Positions 28,420 to 37,856 of a stretch of 64,000 nucleotides of DNA are shown in pieces; the stretch's first letter is position 1; each line of letters opens with the position of its first letter. The translations under genes were made by a program, and so were the position numbers. Source of the stretch: CAVWDI01 sp963753725 (lineage in GTDB: Bacteria > Chloroflexota > Anaerolineae > Anaerolineales > UBA4823); NCBI GenBank assembly GCA_963753725.1, contig CAVWDI010000001.1, positions 744,001 through 808,000 of the forward strand. The letters run 5' to 3'. Below the pieces are notes generated by a model. That model was not told the DNA's origin. It saw nothing but the letters and a program-made list of their open reading frames with translations, and did not search any database.

Positions 28420-28848
28420 CTATATTTGGGTTGCCTTAGGACGTTTTGCGCCATATTTTGAACGGCCTCGTTTTCGATCGTCCACACCATCCGTGTCCAA
28501 TGTACCGCGAACGATATGGTATCTAACTCCTGGTAGATCTTTTACACGACCGCCACGAACCAGTACAACAGAGTGCTCTTGCAAAGTATGGCCTTCACCT
28601 GGAATATAGGCAGTGACTTCGATGCCATTCGATAAGCGAACCCTGGCGATCTTCCTCAATGCGGAGTTGGGTTTCTTAGGAGTCATTGTTCGTACTACAG
28701 TGCATACACCTCGTTTTTGAGGAGCGCCTTTCCACTGCCTAACCCTTCTCTGCTTCATTGAGTTTAGTGTGTATAACAATGCCGGAGCTTTGCTTTTCAC
28801 TTTTTTAGTTTTCCGTCCTTTTCGGACTAGTTGATTGATCGTTGGCAC
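28420..28848 (-). CDS. rpsL: 30S ribosomal protein S12, long form
   Basis: 142 residues. It has TPKKPNSALRKIARVRLSNG and the invariant GRVKDLPGVRYHIVRGTLDT. Between KSKAPAL and APQKRGVCT it carries an insertion of about 13-14 residues, as in Firmicutes S12. The Lys of PKKPNSA, a streptomycin-resistance site, is wild type. It follows rpoB, not rpoC, across a 224-nt spacer with hairpins. Confidence 0.97.
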   Translation of the reverse strand: MPTINQLVRKGRKTKKVKSKAPALLYTLNSMKQRRVRQWKGAPQKRGVCTVVRTMTPKKPNSALRKIARVRLSNGIEVTAYIPGEGHTLQEHSVVLVRGGRVKDLPGVRYHIVRGTLDTDGVDDRKRGRSKYGAKRPKATQI

Positions 28849-28912
28849 CTTCGCCTCCAGTATTTTTTATGCAATTTATCAGCTTTATTCAGCTTATCAT
28901 TATCCAATAAAC

Positions 28913-28988
28913 GAGGCCATCTAAATTTCGTGATGGCCTCACTTCTTAGTGAAACTATATTTGTTTAGACAGGGGTAATGCTGTCTAA
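28913..28988 (-). promoter_or_regulatory. Three consecutive hairpins between rpoB and rpsL
   Basis: Perfect inverted repeats: GAGGCCATC/GATGGCCTC (28913-28921 with 28932-28940), TCACT/AGTGA (28939-28952) and TTAGACAG/CTGTCTAA (28965-28972 with 28981-28988). None is followed by a clear U-run on the minus strand. This looks like a structured leader, RNA-processing site or partial attenuator that separates rpoB from the str genes. Confidence 0.5.
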
Positions 28989-29072
28989 TTTCTTACGTAA
29001 GGCACGAACTTAAATTCTACCATGCGCAAAATTGGTCGTCAAGAGATTTAGCGTTCCCGATTTTACATATAA

Positions 29073-32000
29073 CTAAAGATTTTCTCCTAATGTCAGCAAT
29101 CCGGTACCCAATCTGGGTGGTCTCGCTCTTTCTTCGTCCTTTCCAAATCGGATGATCTCACCCGTGTCCGTTACGGCTTCAACCGACAACCCTAAACTCT
29201 GCAGCTCTTTCACAAGAACACGGAAAGATGCTGGGATACTGGGTTCTTCGATTTGCTCTCCCTTAACGATCGCTTCATAAGTTTTTACACGCCCTTGAAC
29301 ATCATCAGACTTCACTGTCAACATTTCCTGTAAGGTGTAAGCCGCTCCATATGCCTCGAGAGCCCATACCTCCATTTCGCCAAACCGCTGACCACCAAAT
29401 TGAGCTTTACCGCCCAATGGTTGTTGAGACACAAGGCTGTAAGGTCCTGTGGATCTTGCGTGTACTTTGTCTTCAACCAGGTGATGAAGCTTCAGCATAG
29501 TCATTACTCCAACAGTCACAGGTTGATCATAAGGTTCGCCCGATTTTCCATCACGCAGCGTTTGTTTTCCTAGCAGCGGCATTGGCATACCGCTTTCCAT
29601 ACTGACTGTTCCTGCTTTGCTCCAAAGCTCTTCATCTGGTATCTTCTCAGCAACCTCACCCAATTTTTCTAACCAGAATTCTGAGACAAGCGTTTACAGC
29701 ATTTTGATCTTTTTCAAGCCCATCTATCTCGCTGTTTTGCGCGTCTTCAAAAACCACAATTTCTTCCGGTTCGTAACCATGGTCCCTCAGCCATTCAAAT
29801 AATGTCGACCTGCGTGCGTAGGTGTAATTCGATATCAACCGGTAAACATCATATCCCCGTTCACCCAGCCAGACTTCCAGGTATAAGCGTCGCACTTCAT
29901 CATCACTTTCAATCATCGTTGGGTCATATTCTTCCTGATTGATTGACTCCCATGCTTTCTCCGTAATTTCTTTCCAAGCCTGATCGATTAGCCATGCTCT
30001 GGCCAACTCAGCTTCAATTTCTTCTTCACTGGCCCCATCAAATACCGGTGAAATTGCCCTAAATCCAAGACGACTGGCCGCCCATCCCAGATGGGTCTCA
30101 AGAACTTGGCCAATGTTCATACGTCCCGGTACGCCTAATGGGTTAAGAATGATGTCAACGAGAGTGCCATCCTCCAAAAAAGGCATATCCTCCATAGGGA
30201 CAACTTTAGATACAACACCCTTGTTACCATGTCGCCCCGCCATCTTATCACCAGCTGTGATTTTTCTTCGCTGAGCTACAGAAACACGCACCATCATGTC
30301 AACACCAGCAGAAAGATCAGAATCGTCTTCACGTGTGAAGACTTTTACATCCACCACTTTTCCACGTTCCCCATGAGGCATTCGTAATGATGTATCCTTT
30401 ACATCACGCGATTTCTCGCCAAAAATTGCACGTAAAAGGCGTTCTTCCGGCGTTAATTCTTTTTCTCCTTTAGGAGATATTTTTCCAACCAGAATATCAT
30501 TTGGACCAACCTCAGCACCTACACGAATAATACCTCGATCATCCAGGTCCTTTATTGCTTCATCACCGACATTAGGAATATCGCGGGTAATCTCTTCAGG
30601 ACCGAGACGTGTATCGCGCAATTCAACCTCATACTTCTCTATATGGACAGAAGTAAATACATCATCCTGTACTAATCGTTCTGAGATAAGTATTGCATCC
30701 TCAAAATTACCTCCTTCCCAGGAGATAAACGCAACAGTTACATTTTGACCCAACGCCAGTAATCCACCATCTGTGGAGGATAAATCAGCTATGACATCAT
30801 ATTGTTTTATATTCTGACCTTTTACAACCGCAGGTCTTTGGTCAATACAGGTGCTCTGGTTTGACCGGTGATATTTATGCAGAGGATAAACTTTAGGTTC
30901 ACCATTATTCTTCCTCACAACCACCTCTCTTCCAGTCACAGAAACAACTTCACCATCCTCTTCAGCAACGATGACCTGTCCTAAATCGATGGCTGCGTCG
31001 TATTCCATTCCTGTTGAAACCTGGGGCACATCTGGCCTCAACAGTGGGACTGCCTGGGCTTGCATATTCGATCCCATAAGAGCTCGATTAGCGTCGTCGT
31101 GTTCCAAAAATGGTATCAGGGCAGCGCTGATTCCCACAATCTGGTGAGGTGCAACGTCCATAAAGTCAATATTTGTAATTTCGGAAAAAATAAATGTCGA
31201 ATGGTAACGGCAAGAAACTCTTTTACGGACAAACTCATCAACTTCATCCAAAGGTGTATTGGCCTGCGCTATAACAAACTTATCCTCAACATCCGCGGAT
31301 AAGTATTCCATTTCTCCAGTTACATACGGCACAATTTTCACTTCGGAAATTTTCATCTTTTTGAGCGCTTTCTGGATCTCTTTCGTTATTCGCTCATCTT
31401 GTTTGTACACAACTTTTTCGGTCTTGGGTTCAATTACATCTTCAAGGAAAGCCCGTCCAATTAATAACGGGTCATCTGGGCTTAGAACCTTAAGAACTCT
31501 CCGGTATGGTGTTTCAATAAAACCATATTCATTCACACGCGCAAAGCTAGCCAATCGACCGATTAATCCGATGTTCGGTCCTTCTGGTGTTTCAATCGGG
31601 CAAATTCTTCCATAATGTGAATGATGCACATCCCTCACGTCAAATCCAGCCCTCTCTCGCCGCAGTCCACCAGGACCGAGAGCAGAAAGCGTTCTTTTGT
31701 GTCGCAGTTCTGCTAGTGGATTGGTTTGATCCATGAACTGTGATAACTGGCTCGAACCGAAGAACTCTCTCAGTGCAGCAACAACAGGTCGAATATTGAT
31801 TAATGTGATCGGTGAAAGTTGATCTTGATCACGGATCGACATACGTTCTTTAATTACCCGCTCCATCCTTCTCAAACCAATTCTGAGCTTATTCTGGATC
31901 AACTCACCAACCGTCTTCGCTCTCCGGTTGCCGAGGTGATCGATATCATCTGCAGCATGTATGCCATTATTGATCAATATCATCCTGCGTACGAGGCGAA

Positions 32001-32989
32001 CGATATCCCATTTTGTGATAGTGCGATTTTTGCGCGGTACAACATCATCAAGTTCTAATTTCTGGTTCAACTTGTAGCGACCAACCCTTTCAAGGTCGTA
32101 ATGACGTTGGTCGAAGAGTTGTTCCTCCAGAAAATCACGCGCATTCTCTAATGTTGCTGGATCACCCGGGCGCATCCTTTTAAAGAACTCCAATAATGCC
32201 GCTTCAGCTATGGTGATACCATCACTGAGATCCCAATCCGGTTCTTGAGATAAAGTCGATGGTATATACATTCGATCTGGATTATTGTCCACATCTCCGA
32301 AGATACGCATCAGCTCTTCATCTGTTCCTTCTTTGATTGCATTCTTCTTTAAAGGAAGACCATCATCTACAGCTGCTAGAGCACGCAGAAAAATTGTGAT
32401 TGGAATCGTTCGCTTTCGATTAAAACGTAAAGTCAAATAATCGCTCTTGCGTGTCTCAAATTCCATCCACGCGCCACGATCGGGGATTAATTTCGCCATA
32501 GACAGAGGCCGTCCAGTGGATCGATCTACCGGTGCTTCAAAATATACTCCGGGAGAACGAATTAATTGGGAGACAACTACTCGCTCTGTTCCATTAATCA
32601 CGAAAGTGCCTTTTTCTGTCATTTCCGGGAAATCACCCAGGAAGATATCCTGTTTTATCGGCTCAGGAACATCCGGGCCAATCAGCAATACCGAAACATA
32701 AAGCGGCGTTGAATATGTCAAATCACGTTCAACACACTCCTCAACTGTATGTTTAGCTTCACCGAACCAGTATGAAAGCCCCCATTGTTCCGCTTCTTCG
32801 GTTCGAACTCGGAAAATAAAGTTTCATTCCCTTGTTGTAAGATTCAATTGGGGTTAACTCATGAAAGAGGTCCGCAAGACCATCATTCTTCAACCTCTTG
32901 AAGGATTCCAGTTGAACTTCGATCAAATCGGGTAATTCTAAATTAACATCTATACGCGCGTAAGACTTGCTCGGCAAGCTATTTGCCAT
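29073..32989 (-). CDS. rpoB: DNA-directed RNA polymerase subunit beta, frame broken twice
   Basis: The gene is whole but lies in three frames. Removing one A from AAAA at 32813-32816 joins KLYF to RVRTEEAEQWGLSYW. Removing one base at 29676-29678 joins CLRI to WLEKLGEVAEKI. Together this gives about 1304 residues. The rifampicin region (FGSSQLSQFMDQTNPLAELR, HKRTLSALGPGG) keeps the Asp, His and Ser that determine sensitivity elsewhere. The C-terminus is complete (KAQFGGQRFGEMEVWALEAY). rpoC does not follow, and rplL does not precede. A promoter with a leader of about 200 nt lies upstream. Confidence 0.96.
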
Positions 32990-33050
32990 GCTGCTTCTCC
33001 TATACTGTGGGTACTTTTTTTACCTAAAAATCAATGTGATATTGTGACAA

Positions 33051-33066
33051 GGTTTCTTTAGAAACC
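33051..33066 (-). promoter_or_regulatory. Hairpin in the rpoB leader
   Basis: GGTTTC-TTTA-GAAACC is a perfect 6-bp stem with a 4-nt loop, inside the predicted 200-nt rpoB leader. It is a candidate control element; no ligand or protein is known. Confidence 0.35.
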
Positions 33067-33193
33067 TGGTTTCTGCGTGTCTGCTTCAATTACATCGCAG
33101 AATATAATCGAATATATATCGACAAAGAATAGGAATTCCTGAGACAACTCCCCAGTTTAACCAATTTGGTTGATAATTAATAGACGAAAATAC

Positions 33194-33222
33194 ATTATAC
33201 CGAAATGGATATACAAGGTCAA
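33194..33222 (-). promoter_or_regulatory. Sigma70-type promoter of the rpoB superoperon
   Basis: On the minus strand TTGACC (33217-33222) and TATAAT (33194-33199) are separated by 17 bp. The start point would be near 33187, about 200 nt before the rpoB ATG. No other gene on that strand lies between. Confidence 0.7.
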
Positions 33223-33266
33223 GAAATAAGTAGTAATTATATATTAACATTCAATTAGTAGTTATT

Positions 33267-33275
33267 TGATAGAAT
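33267..33275 (+). promoter_or_regulatory. Extended -10 element just before era
   Basis: TGATAGAAT matches the extended -10 form TGnTANAAT. Its expected start point, 6-7 nt downstream, falls on the A of the era ATG (33282). There is no ribosome-binding site before that ATG, so the era mRNA may be leaderless. The -35 is weak. Confidence 0.35.
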
Positions 33276-33281
33276 CTCCCA

Positions 33282-34197
33282 ATGAATGAAACAAATATAG
33301 AATCAAAAGCCGAATTCGTCGCGGTCATTGGCCGACCAAATGTTGGAAAATCATCCGTCATTAATGCTTTGTTAGGACAAAAGGTCGCAGCCGTTTCACC
33401 ACGTCCTCAAACCACTCGTAAACGACAGCTTGGTATTCTCTCGATAGATGATGATCATAGGGCTGTTCAGATAATATTTGTGGACACTCCAGGCATTCAC
33501 CATCCCATGCACAAGTTGGGTGAAAAAATGAACCAGGAAGCCAAGGATATTCTCGAAGATAGTGATCTCATTATGCTCGTTGTTGATGTAAGTCAACCTC
33601 CAAACGATGAAGATCAACTATTATTTGAACTTTTACGAAAACTCCATCGAGATATCCCTGTGATACTCGCTTTAAACAAAATGGATTTAATAAGCGAAGA
33701 TGAATTAATATCTACAAAAGAAGTTTTTATCCAGAGTGTACCGGGTGCGTTTGATATACCAATATCCGCAACCCGGAATAAGAATATCCAAAATTTACTA
33801 GATCAAATCATTAATCATCTTCCCGAAGGTTACCCTTTTTACCCGCAGGACCAAATCACAGACCTTTATGAGCGCGAGATTGCAGCAGATCTGATTCGAG
33901 AGGCGGCATTAAAGATTTTGCGAGAAGAAGTCCCTCATGGGATTGCCGTTCGAATTGATCAATTCACTGAGCGGGGTGATACCGGTGCATATATCGAGGC
34001 GACACTTTTCGTAGAACGCGAAATCTCACAAGCCAATTGTTGTTGGAAAGGGTGGAAAGATGATCAAAGAAATTGGTTCAGCCGCCCGTAAAGAAATCGA
34101 AACGATGAGCGGTAGAAAAGTGTATTTACGCTTGAACGTAAAAGTACGCAAAGACTGGCGTAATGATGAAAAGATTCTACGACGGTTCGGATATTAA
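33282..34197 (+). CDS. era: GTPase Era, reading frame broken
   Basis: GTPase that binds the 3' end of 16S rRNA in 30S maturation. It has G1 GRPNVGKSS, G2 PQTTR, G3 DTPGIH and G4 NKMD. The frame breaks after TLFVERE. Removing one A from AAA at 34021-34023 continues into the KH domain (HKPIVVGKGGKMIKEIGSAA) and the family end (RKDWRNDEKILRRFGY), giving 304 residues. It is divergent from rpoB. The stop codon lies inside a small tandem repeat. Confidence 0.93.
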
Positions 34198-34232
34198 TCC
34201 ATTCGGATATTTAATCCATCCGGATATAATAT
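34186..34232 (+). repeat. Short tandem repeat at the 3' end of era
   Basis: Near-identical units TTCGGATATTAATCCA (34186-34201) and TTCGGATATTTAATCCA (about 34203-34218) are followed by a partial CCGGATATAATAT (from 34220). The era stop codon is in the first unit. It is probably a small local duplication. Confidence 0.6.
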
Positions 34233-34260
34233 CTAATTACTCCAATAGGTTTAAACACAA

Positions 34261-34324
34261 AAAGCGCCTGGATTATTTGGCTGATTCATTCTTTCGGAAT
34301 CTAGACCGAAGTACCAGGCGCTTT
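34261..34324. terminator. Bidirectional hairpin terminator between era and the bactofilin-like gene
   Basis: AAAGCGCCTGG (34261-34271) is perfectly complementary to CCAGGCGCTTT (34314-34324). An inner CTTTCGG/CCGAAG stem closes the top. The A- and T-flanked ends allow it to stop transcription from both sides of this convergent gene pair. Confidence 0.7.
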
Positions 34325-34420
34325 AGGATATATTTCTGTTATTTATAAATTTCCATCTTAGTAGTCTATCTGGTATTTGACCTCAAAATAATCAAATGGC
34401 TGCAATTTAATTATTTTTTT

Positions 34421-35656
34421 CTATTCTCCTTCTGCAGAGGTTGATTGAGAATTCTCGACTGGTTCAGATCTCTGGGACTCCTCGCCCTCTGCCAATTCTC
34501 CAGTAATTTGATTATCATCCGAGAGAATGGTATCGCTTCCAGAGGTTGGAGAAGCAGGTGGATAGTCTTGTGTTCCAAAGCGCGTCAGCAATACCGCGCC
34601 AAAACCAACCATCCCTACCGCAGTCGGTACGATCCATCCAACACACGGTATTAGTAAACCCACACCATTCAATACAAATGTCAGGATGAATGTTCCTAAA
34701 CCTGCCGATACAGCGGGCGCCCAGGATTGGTTCAGCATATTCGATATTCTCTTACCGGTCTCAAAACCAAGCGCCACGATACCAAACACCCATGCAACCC
34801 CAAGAACGAGAATGAGTATAAGGCTTATTGGAATACAGATTAAGGTGATCATGAGCAGCAGCAGTAGTATTGGCGCTACGACTGCAGTGAGCAATCCCAA
34901 TCCCCCACTGATAATTGGCTGAGATACAATCGCATCAGATACCCTTTGTATTGGTTTTGGGAAGAATAATAAGAATAAAACTGCCAACGCGGTCCACATG
35001 AATGAGCGGAAGAAGAACCACAGGATATCGCGTACTGGATTAAAACTTCTCGCAAATTGTGGGAAATTTATTTCCGAGAAATCAAAATCTTCTGAAAAAG
35101 AAAATTCGAAAGGGATTGGGATGTCAGATATAACATCTCCCTCAAATTGTGTCTCATCCTCGTAATTCAATTCCCCGCCAAAAGAAATTACATCTCCTCC
35201 AACGACCGCCTCTTCGCCAAGCTCAATCCTCCCTCCAAATGTAACCAACTCGCCCTCGATTACTCCATCAGCACGCATAGAGCCCCCAAACACAACCGCC
35301 GATCCTTTTACAATTGAAGCTCCTTCGAGCGTCACTTTTCCCCCCATTACAACCAGATCACCTTCTAGTGTTTCACCAGAACGAAGTGTGTATGTCCCAC
35401 CAAAAACTAACTTACCTTCCCCTCCATCCTGGTCATAAATATCTATTATTAAACCGAAATCTTGCAGGAAGTGAAGTTCAATTCTAAAAAACTCCAGGTC
35501 AACTTGTTTATTTACTGCTAATGCCACTTCATCTAAATTAGCATCGGGGGGGCGAGATTGCGCGGACACTGCAATTGGTGCAACGCTGATTGAGAACAAC
35601 AACATTAGCGTTAATGCAGCGACTGTTAAAACGAACAAACTATAAGATTTTTTCAT
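34421..35656 (-). CDS. Exported membrane protein with bactofilin-like beta repeats
   Basis: 411 residues from the ATG at 35656. It has a signal peptide (MKKSYSLFVLTVAALTLMLL, cut after about residue 30). Next comes a Gly-rich run of short beta repeats (GDLVVMGGKVTLEGASIVKG and similar), as in polymer-forming bactofilin-like proteins. Four or five membrane helices follow, then an acidic Ser/Glu-rich tail. Its start overlaps the anti-sigma stop as ATGA, so translation is coupled. It is the likely effector of the ECF operon, perhaps sensing or shaping the envelope. The role is inferred. Confidence 0.75.
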   Translation of the reverse strand: MKKSYSLFVLTVAALTLMLLFSISVAPIAVSAQSRPPDANLDEVALAVNKQVDLEFFRIELHFLQDFGLIIDIYDQDGGEGKLVFGGTYTLRSGETLEGDLVVMGGKVTLEGASIVKGSAVVFGGSMRADGVIEGELVTFGGRIELGEEAVVGGDVISFGGELNYEDETQFEGDVISDIPIPFEFSFSEDFDFSEINFPQFARSFNPVRDILWFFFRSFMWTALAVLFLLFFPKPIQRVSDAIVSQPIISGGLGLLTAVVAPILLLLLMITLICIPISLILILVLGVAWVFGIVALGFETGKRISNMLNQSWAPAVSAGLGTFILTFVLNGVGLLIPCVGWIVPTAVGMVGFGAVLLTRFGTQDYPPASPTSGSDTILSDDNQITGELAEGEESQRSEPVENSQSTSAEGE

Positions 35657-36207
35657 TGGGCTATCCTCCGTGGAAATGAAATTAATCGATAAAACACGAT
35701 CCAAAGAACACCCAGCTCACAGATAATTCCAACAAAAAATATCCACCACGAAATCGGTACTAAATGAGTGGTGGTATTAAATAAAATCCCAGCCATGTCT
35801 TGAATTACATTGACATAAGAATACATTTTCGTGAAGCGATAAAGATATGTCCAGATGAAAACATTTGGATTACTGATCCAGGGCCATACTGTATAAGTGA
35901 ATAAACCCAAGAAAATTGCGGCACCTGAAATTGTTACAAGCAGTAGTAGGGTTGTTTGTTTTTTATGTGTTTGTCTTCTATTTCGTTCCAAATTGTCCAA
36001 CCATCGATGTGAAAATCCTGGTTCAGGTGAAATTATTGGCGCAGCCCGCAACTCGTTTTCGGCCTCCCTCAATGCAACCGACAACGAACGGCAAGATGCA
36101 CAATGCTCTAAATGATTTTGGTAGTCGGAATACTCTTGCGCGGTCAATTGATCTTCTAAATAATGTGGTTCGTGAAATAGCCAATCTTCAAAAGGTTGAT
36201 GGTTCAT
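35653..36207 (-). CDS. Zinc-finger anti-sigma factor, membrane-bound
   Basis: 184 residues from the ATG at 36207 (MNHQPFEDWLFHEPHYLEDQ). A cytosolic ZAS zinc finger (H-x3-C-x2-C in HLEHCASC, about residues 32-39) is followed by two or three membrane helices, including TTLLLLVTISGAAIFLGLF and WWIFFVGIICELGVLWIVFY. The ATGA overlap with the sigma gene's stop marks a coupled pair. It should hold its partner sigma factor at the membrane until a signal triggers release. Confidence 0.82.
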   Translation of the reverse strand: MNHQPFEDWLFHEPHYLEDQLTAQEYSDYQNHLEHCASCRSLSVALREAENELRAAPIISPEPGFSHRWLDNLERNRRQTHKKQTTLLLLVTISGAAIFLGLFTYTVWPWISNPNVFIWTYLYRFTKMYSYVNVIQDMAGILFNTTTHLVPISWWIFFVGIICELGVLWIVFYRLISFPRRIAQ

Positions 36208-36782
36208 GGTGCCACCCTTTCTACTACTAAGGAATTTGGCACTTTCTCTAACCAAATGTTTGCCATCGCTCGTCTGGCTCTATGCAAACGGCTCTTTAAT
36301 GCACTTGGGGTTAGGGATAATGCCTGGCAGATTTCATCATAAGAAAAATCATGCCAATAGTACATCACAATACAAGCCCGGTCAGTTGGATTGAGGTGTT
36401 CAAGTAATTCACGCACCTTTTCCCGTTCCTCATTTCGACTGATTTTTGAATCCATTCCAGGTTGTACGTCAGGTATTTCTGGTACCGGGAGCTCTTCAAT
36501 CGAGACCAACTTAAAGCGCCGCTTTCGAATCTGATCTATACAGTAGTGAGCACCAATCGAAAGTAACCAGGTTGAAAAAGAACGGTTCTTATCGTATTTC
36601 TTTATCGACTTGTAAGCCCGCAAGAATGTTTCTTGAGCAGCATCTTCTGCATCCTCAGCATTACCCAACATTCGGTAACATAGGCTAAAGACTGGTTTTT
36701 GGCAAGTCTCAACAATACGGACGAAGGCATAATCATCGCCTTGTTGAGCTTCAATAAGCCAATTAGGATTTAAATCCTCCAC
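36204..36782 (-). CDS. ECF RNA polymerase sigma factor
   Basis: 192 residues from the GTG at 36782, which has AGGAG 8 nt upstream. Region 2 contains GNAEDAEDAAQETFLRAYKS and FSTWLLSIGAHYCIDQIRKR. Region 4 contains DRACIVMYYWHDFSYDEICQ and LSLTPSALKSRLHRARRAM. An upstream frame extension to 36827 lacks a good start. It heads an operon with its anti-sigma factor and the bactofilin-like protein, and an ECF-type promoter lies upstream, which suggests self-activation. Confidence 0.9.
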   Translation of the reverse strand: MEDLNPNWLIEAQQGDDYAFVRIVETCQKPVFSLCYRMLGNAEDAEDAAQETFLRAYKSIKKYDKNRSFSTWLLSIGAHYCIDQIRKRRFKLVSIEELPVPEIPDVQPGMDSKISRNEEREKVRELLEHLNPTDRACIVMYYWHDFSYDEICQALSLTPSALKSRLHRARRAMANIWLEKVPNSLVVERVAP

Positions 36783-36850
36783 GCAATTACTCCTCGAGGT
36801 GCCCAAGAAAAACCTTGGACCATGCAATCATCTTGCTCTACAATTAAGTA

Positions 36851-36876
36851 TACGCACGACAATCTAATAGGTTTCA
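36851..36876 (-). promoter_or_regulatory. ECF-type promoter TGAAAC-N16-CGTA upstream of the sigma gene
   Basis: On the minus strand TGAAAC (36871-36876) and CGTA (36851-36854) are exactly 16 bp apart. This is the consensus of sigmaW-type ECF promoters. It lies about 70 nt before the GTG start of the ECF sigma gene and points into it, as expected for autoregulation. Confidence 0.7.
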
Positions 36877-36911
36877 TATTTGGGATATTCAATCGTACTC
36901 GGGATTCAATT

Positions 36912-37811
36912 TTAAGAATCCAACAACTGTGTTCCGGATAATGCCTCCAAAACCCCAATAACGGCAGAATTATCCAACTCCCTCATATCCATTTCCAGCA
37001 TCGCATTAAAAATCTGAGTATGGACCGCAGTAGCAGGCAGCGGGATACCATAGGTACGGGCAGTATCCATAACGATAGCTAAATCTTTTGCTTGCATATA
37101 TGCCTTAAATCCCGGTTCTCTATTACCTTGTAACAACCGTGGAGTTTTAACATCTAAGCTCCAGCATTGGGCAGCGCCGCCGCGGATTGCATCCACCACT
37201 TTCTCGGGATCGGCTCCAGATTTCTTAGCTAATATGAGTAATTCTCCCATCGCAATCATTTGAGCCGCAACCATAATTTGATTAGCGGCTTTCGCAATTT
37301 GACCCGTGCCCGATTCACCTACATGTGTGATGGATTTCCCCACCGCCTGTAAAACAGGCATTGCGCGTTCCAAACCTTCTTCTGATCCACCTACCATGAT
37401 CGTCAGCGTGCCATCCCTGGCGCCAATATCGCCGCCGCTGACCGGTGCATCCAGGGAGAAAGCGCCTCGCTCTGAAAAAGCCTGCGCGATAAGGCGAGCT
37501 GTTTCAGGTTTTATGGTTGAATTATCTACGAAGACCATTCCAGATCTGAGGCCTTCAATGATCCCTTCATCACCCAACGCTACTCGCTCAACATCTAGCG
37601 AATCTGGCAGATTTGTGAAAACAATATCCACCTGACGTGCAACTTCGGCTGGTGTAAATGCCTCGACAGCACCCTCTTCCACTAACTCATCGACTGCCTC
37701 TCGACTTCGATTATGAACAACCAGTGGAAAACCTGCTTTTAGTATATTAAGAGCCATAGATTTTCCCATCAGTCCGAGACCGATATAACCAACTTTTGGT
37801 TTACTATTCAT
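36912..37811 (-). CDS. Beta-hydroxyacid dehydrogenase (3-hydroxyisobutyrate / tartronate semialdehyde reductase family)
   Basis: 299 residues. It has an N-terminal Rossmann fold with GYIGLGLMGKSMALNILKAG, the substrate motif DAPVSGGDIGARDGTLTIMV and the catalytic Lys in GQIAKAANQIMVAA. The family reduces or oxidises small beta-hydroxyacids with NAD(P). The exact substrate cannot be read from sequence. It is followed 45 nt upstream by an L-threonine-dehydrogenase-like gene in the same direction, so the pair may act on small amino-acid-derived metabolites. Confidence 0.88.
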   Translation of the reverse strand: MNSKPKVGYIGLGLMGKSMALNILKAGFPLVVHNRSREAVDELVEEGAVEAFTPAEVARQVDIVFTNLPDSLDVERVALGDEGIIEGLRSGMVFVDNSTIKPETARLIAQAFSERGAFSLDAPVSGGDIGARDGTLTIMVGGSEEGLERAMPVLQAVGKSITHVGESGTGQIAKAANQIMVAAQMIAMGELLILAKKSGADPEKVVDAIRGGAAQCWSLDVKTPRLLQGNREPGFKAYMQAKDLAIVMDTARTYGIPLPATAVHTQIFNAMLEMDMRELDNSAVIGVLEALSGTQLLDS

Positions 37812-37856
37812 TTAATCACCTTGAATCCATGTAAATTGATAGTTTTAGTAATATTG

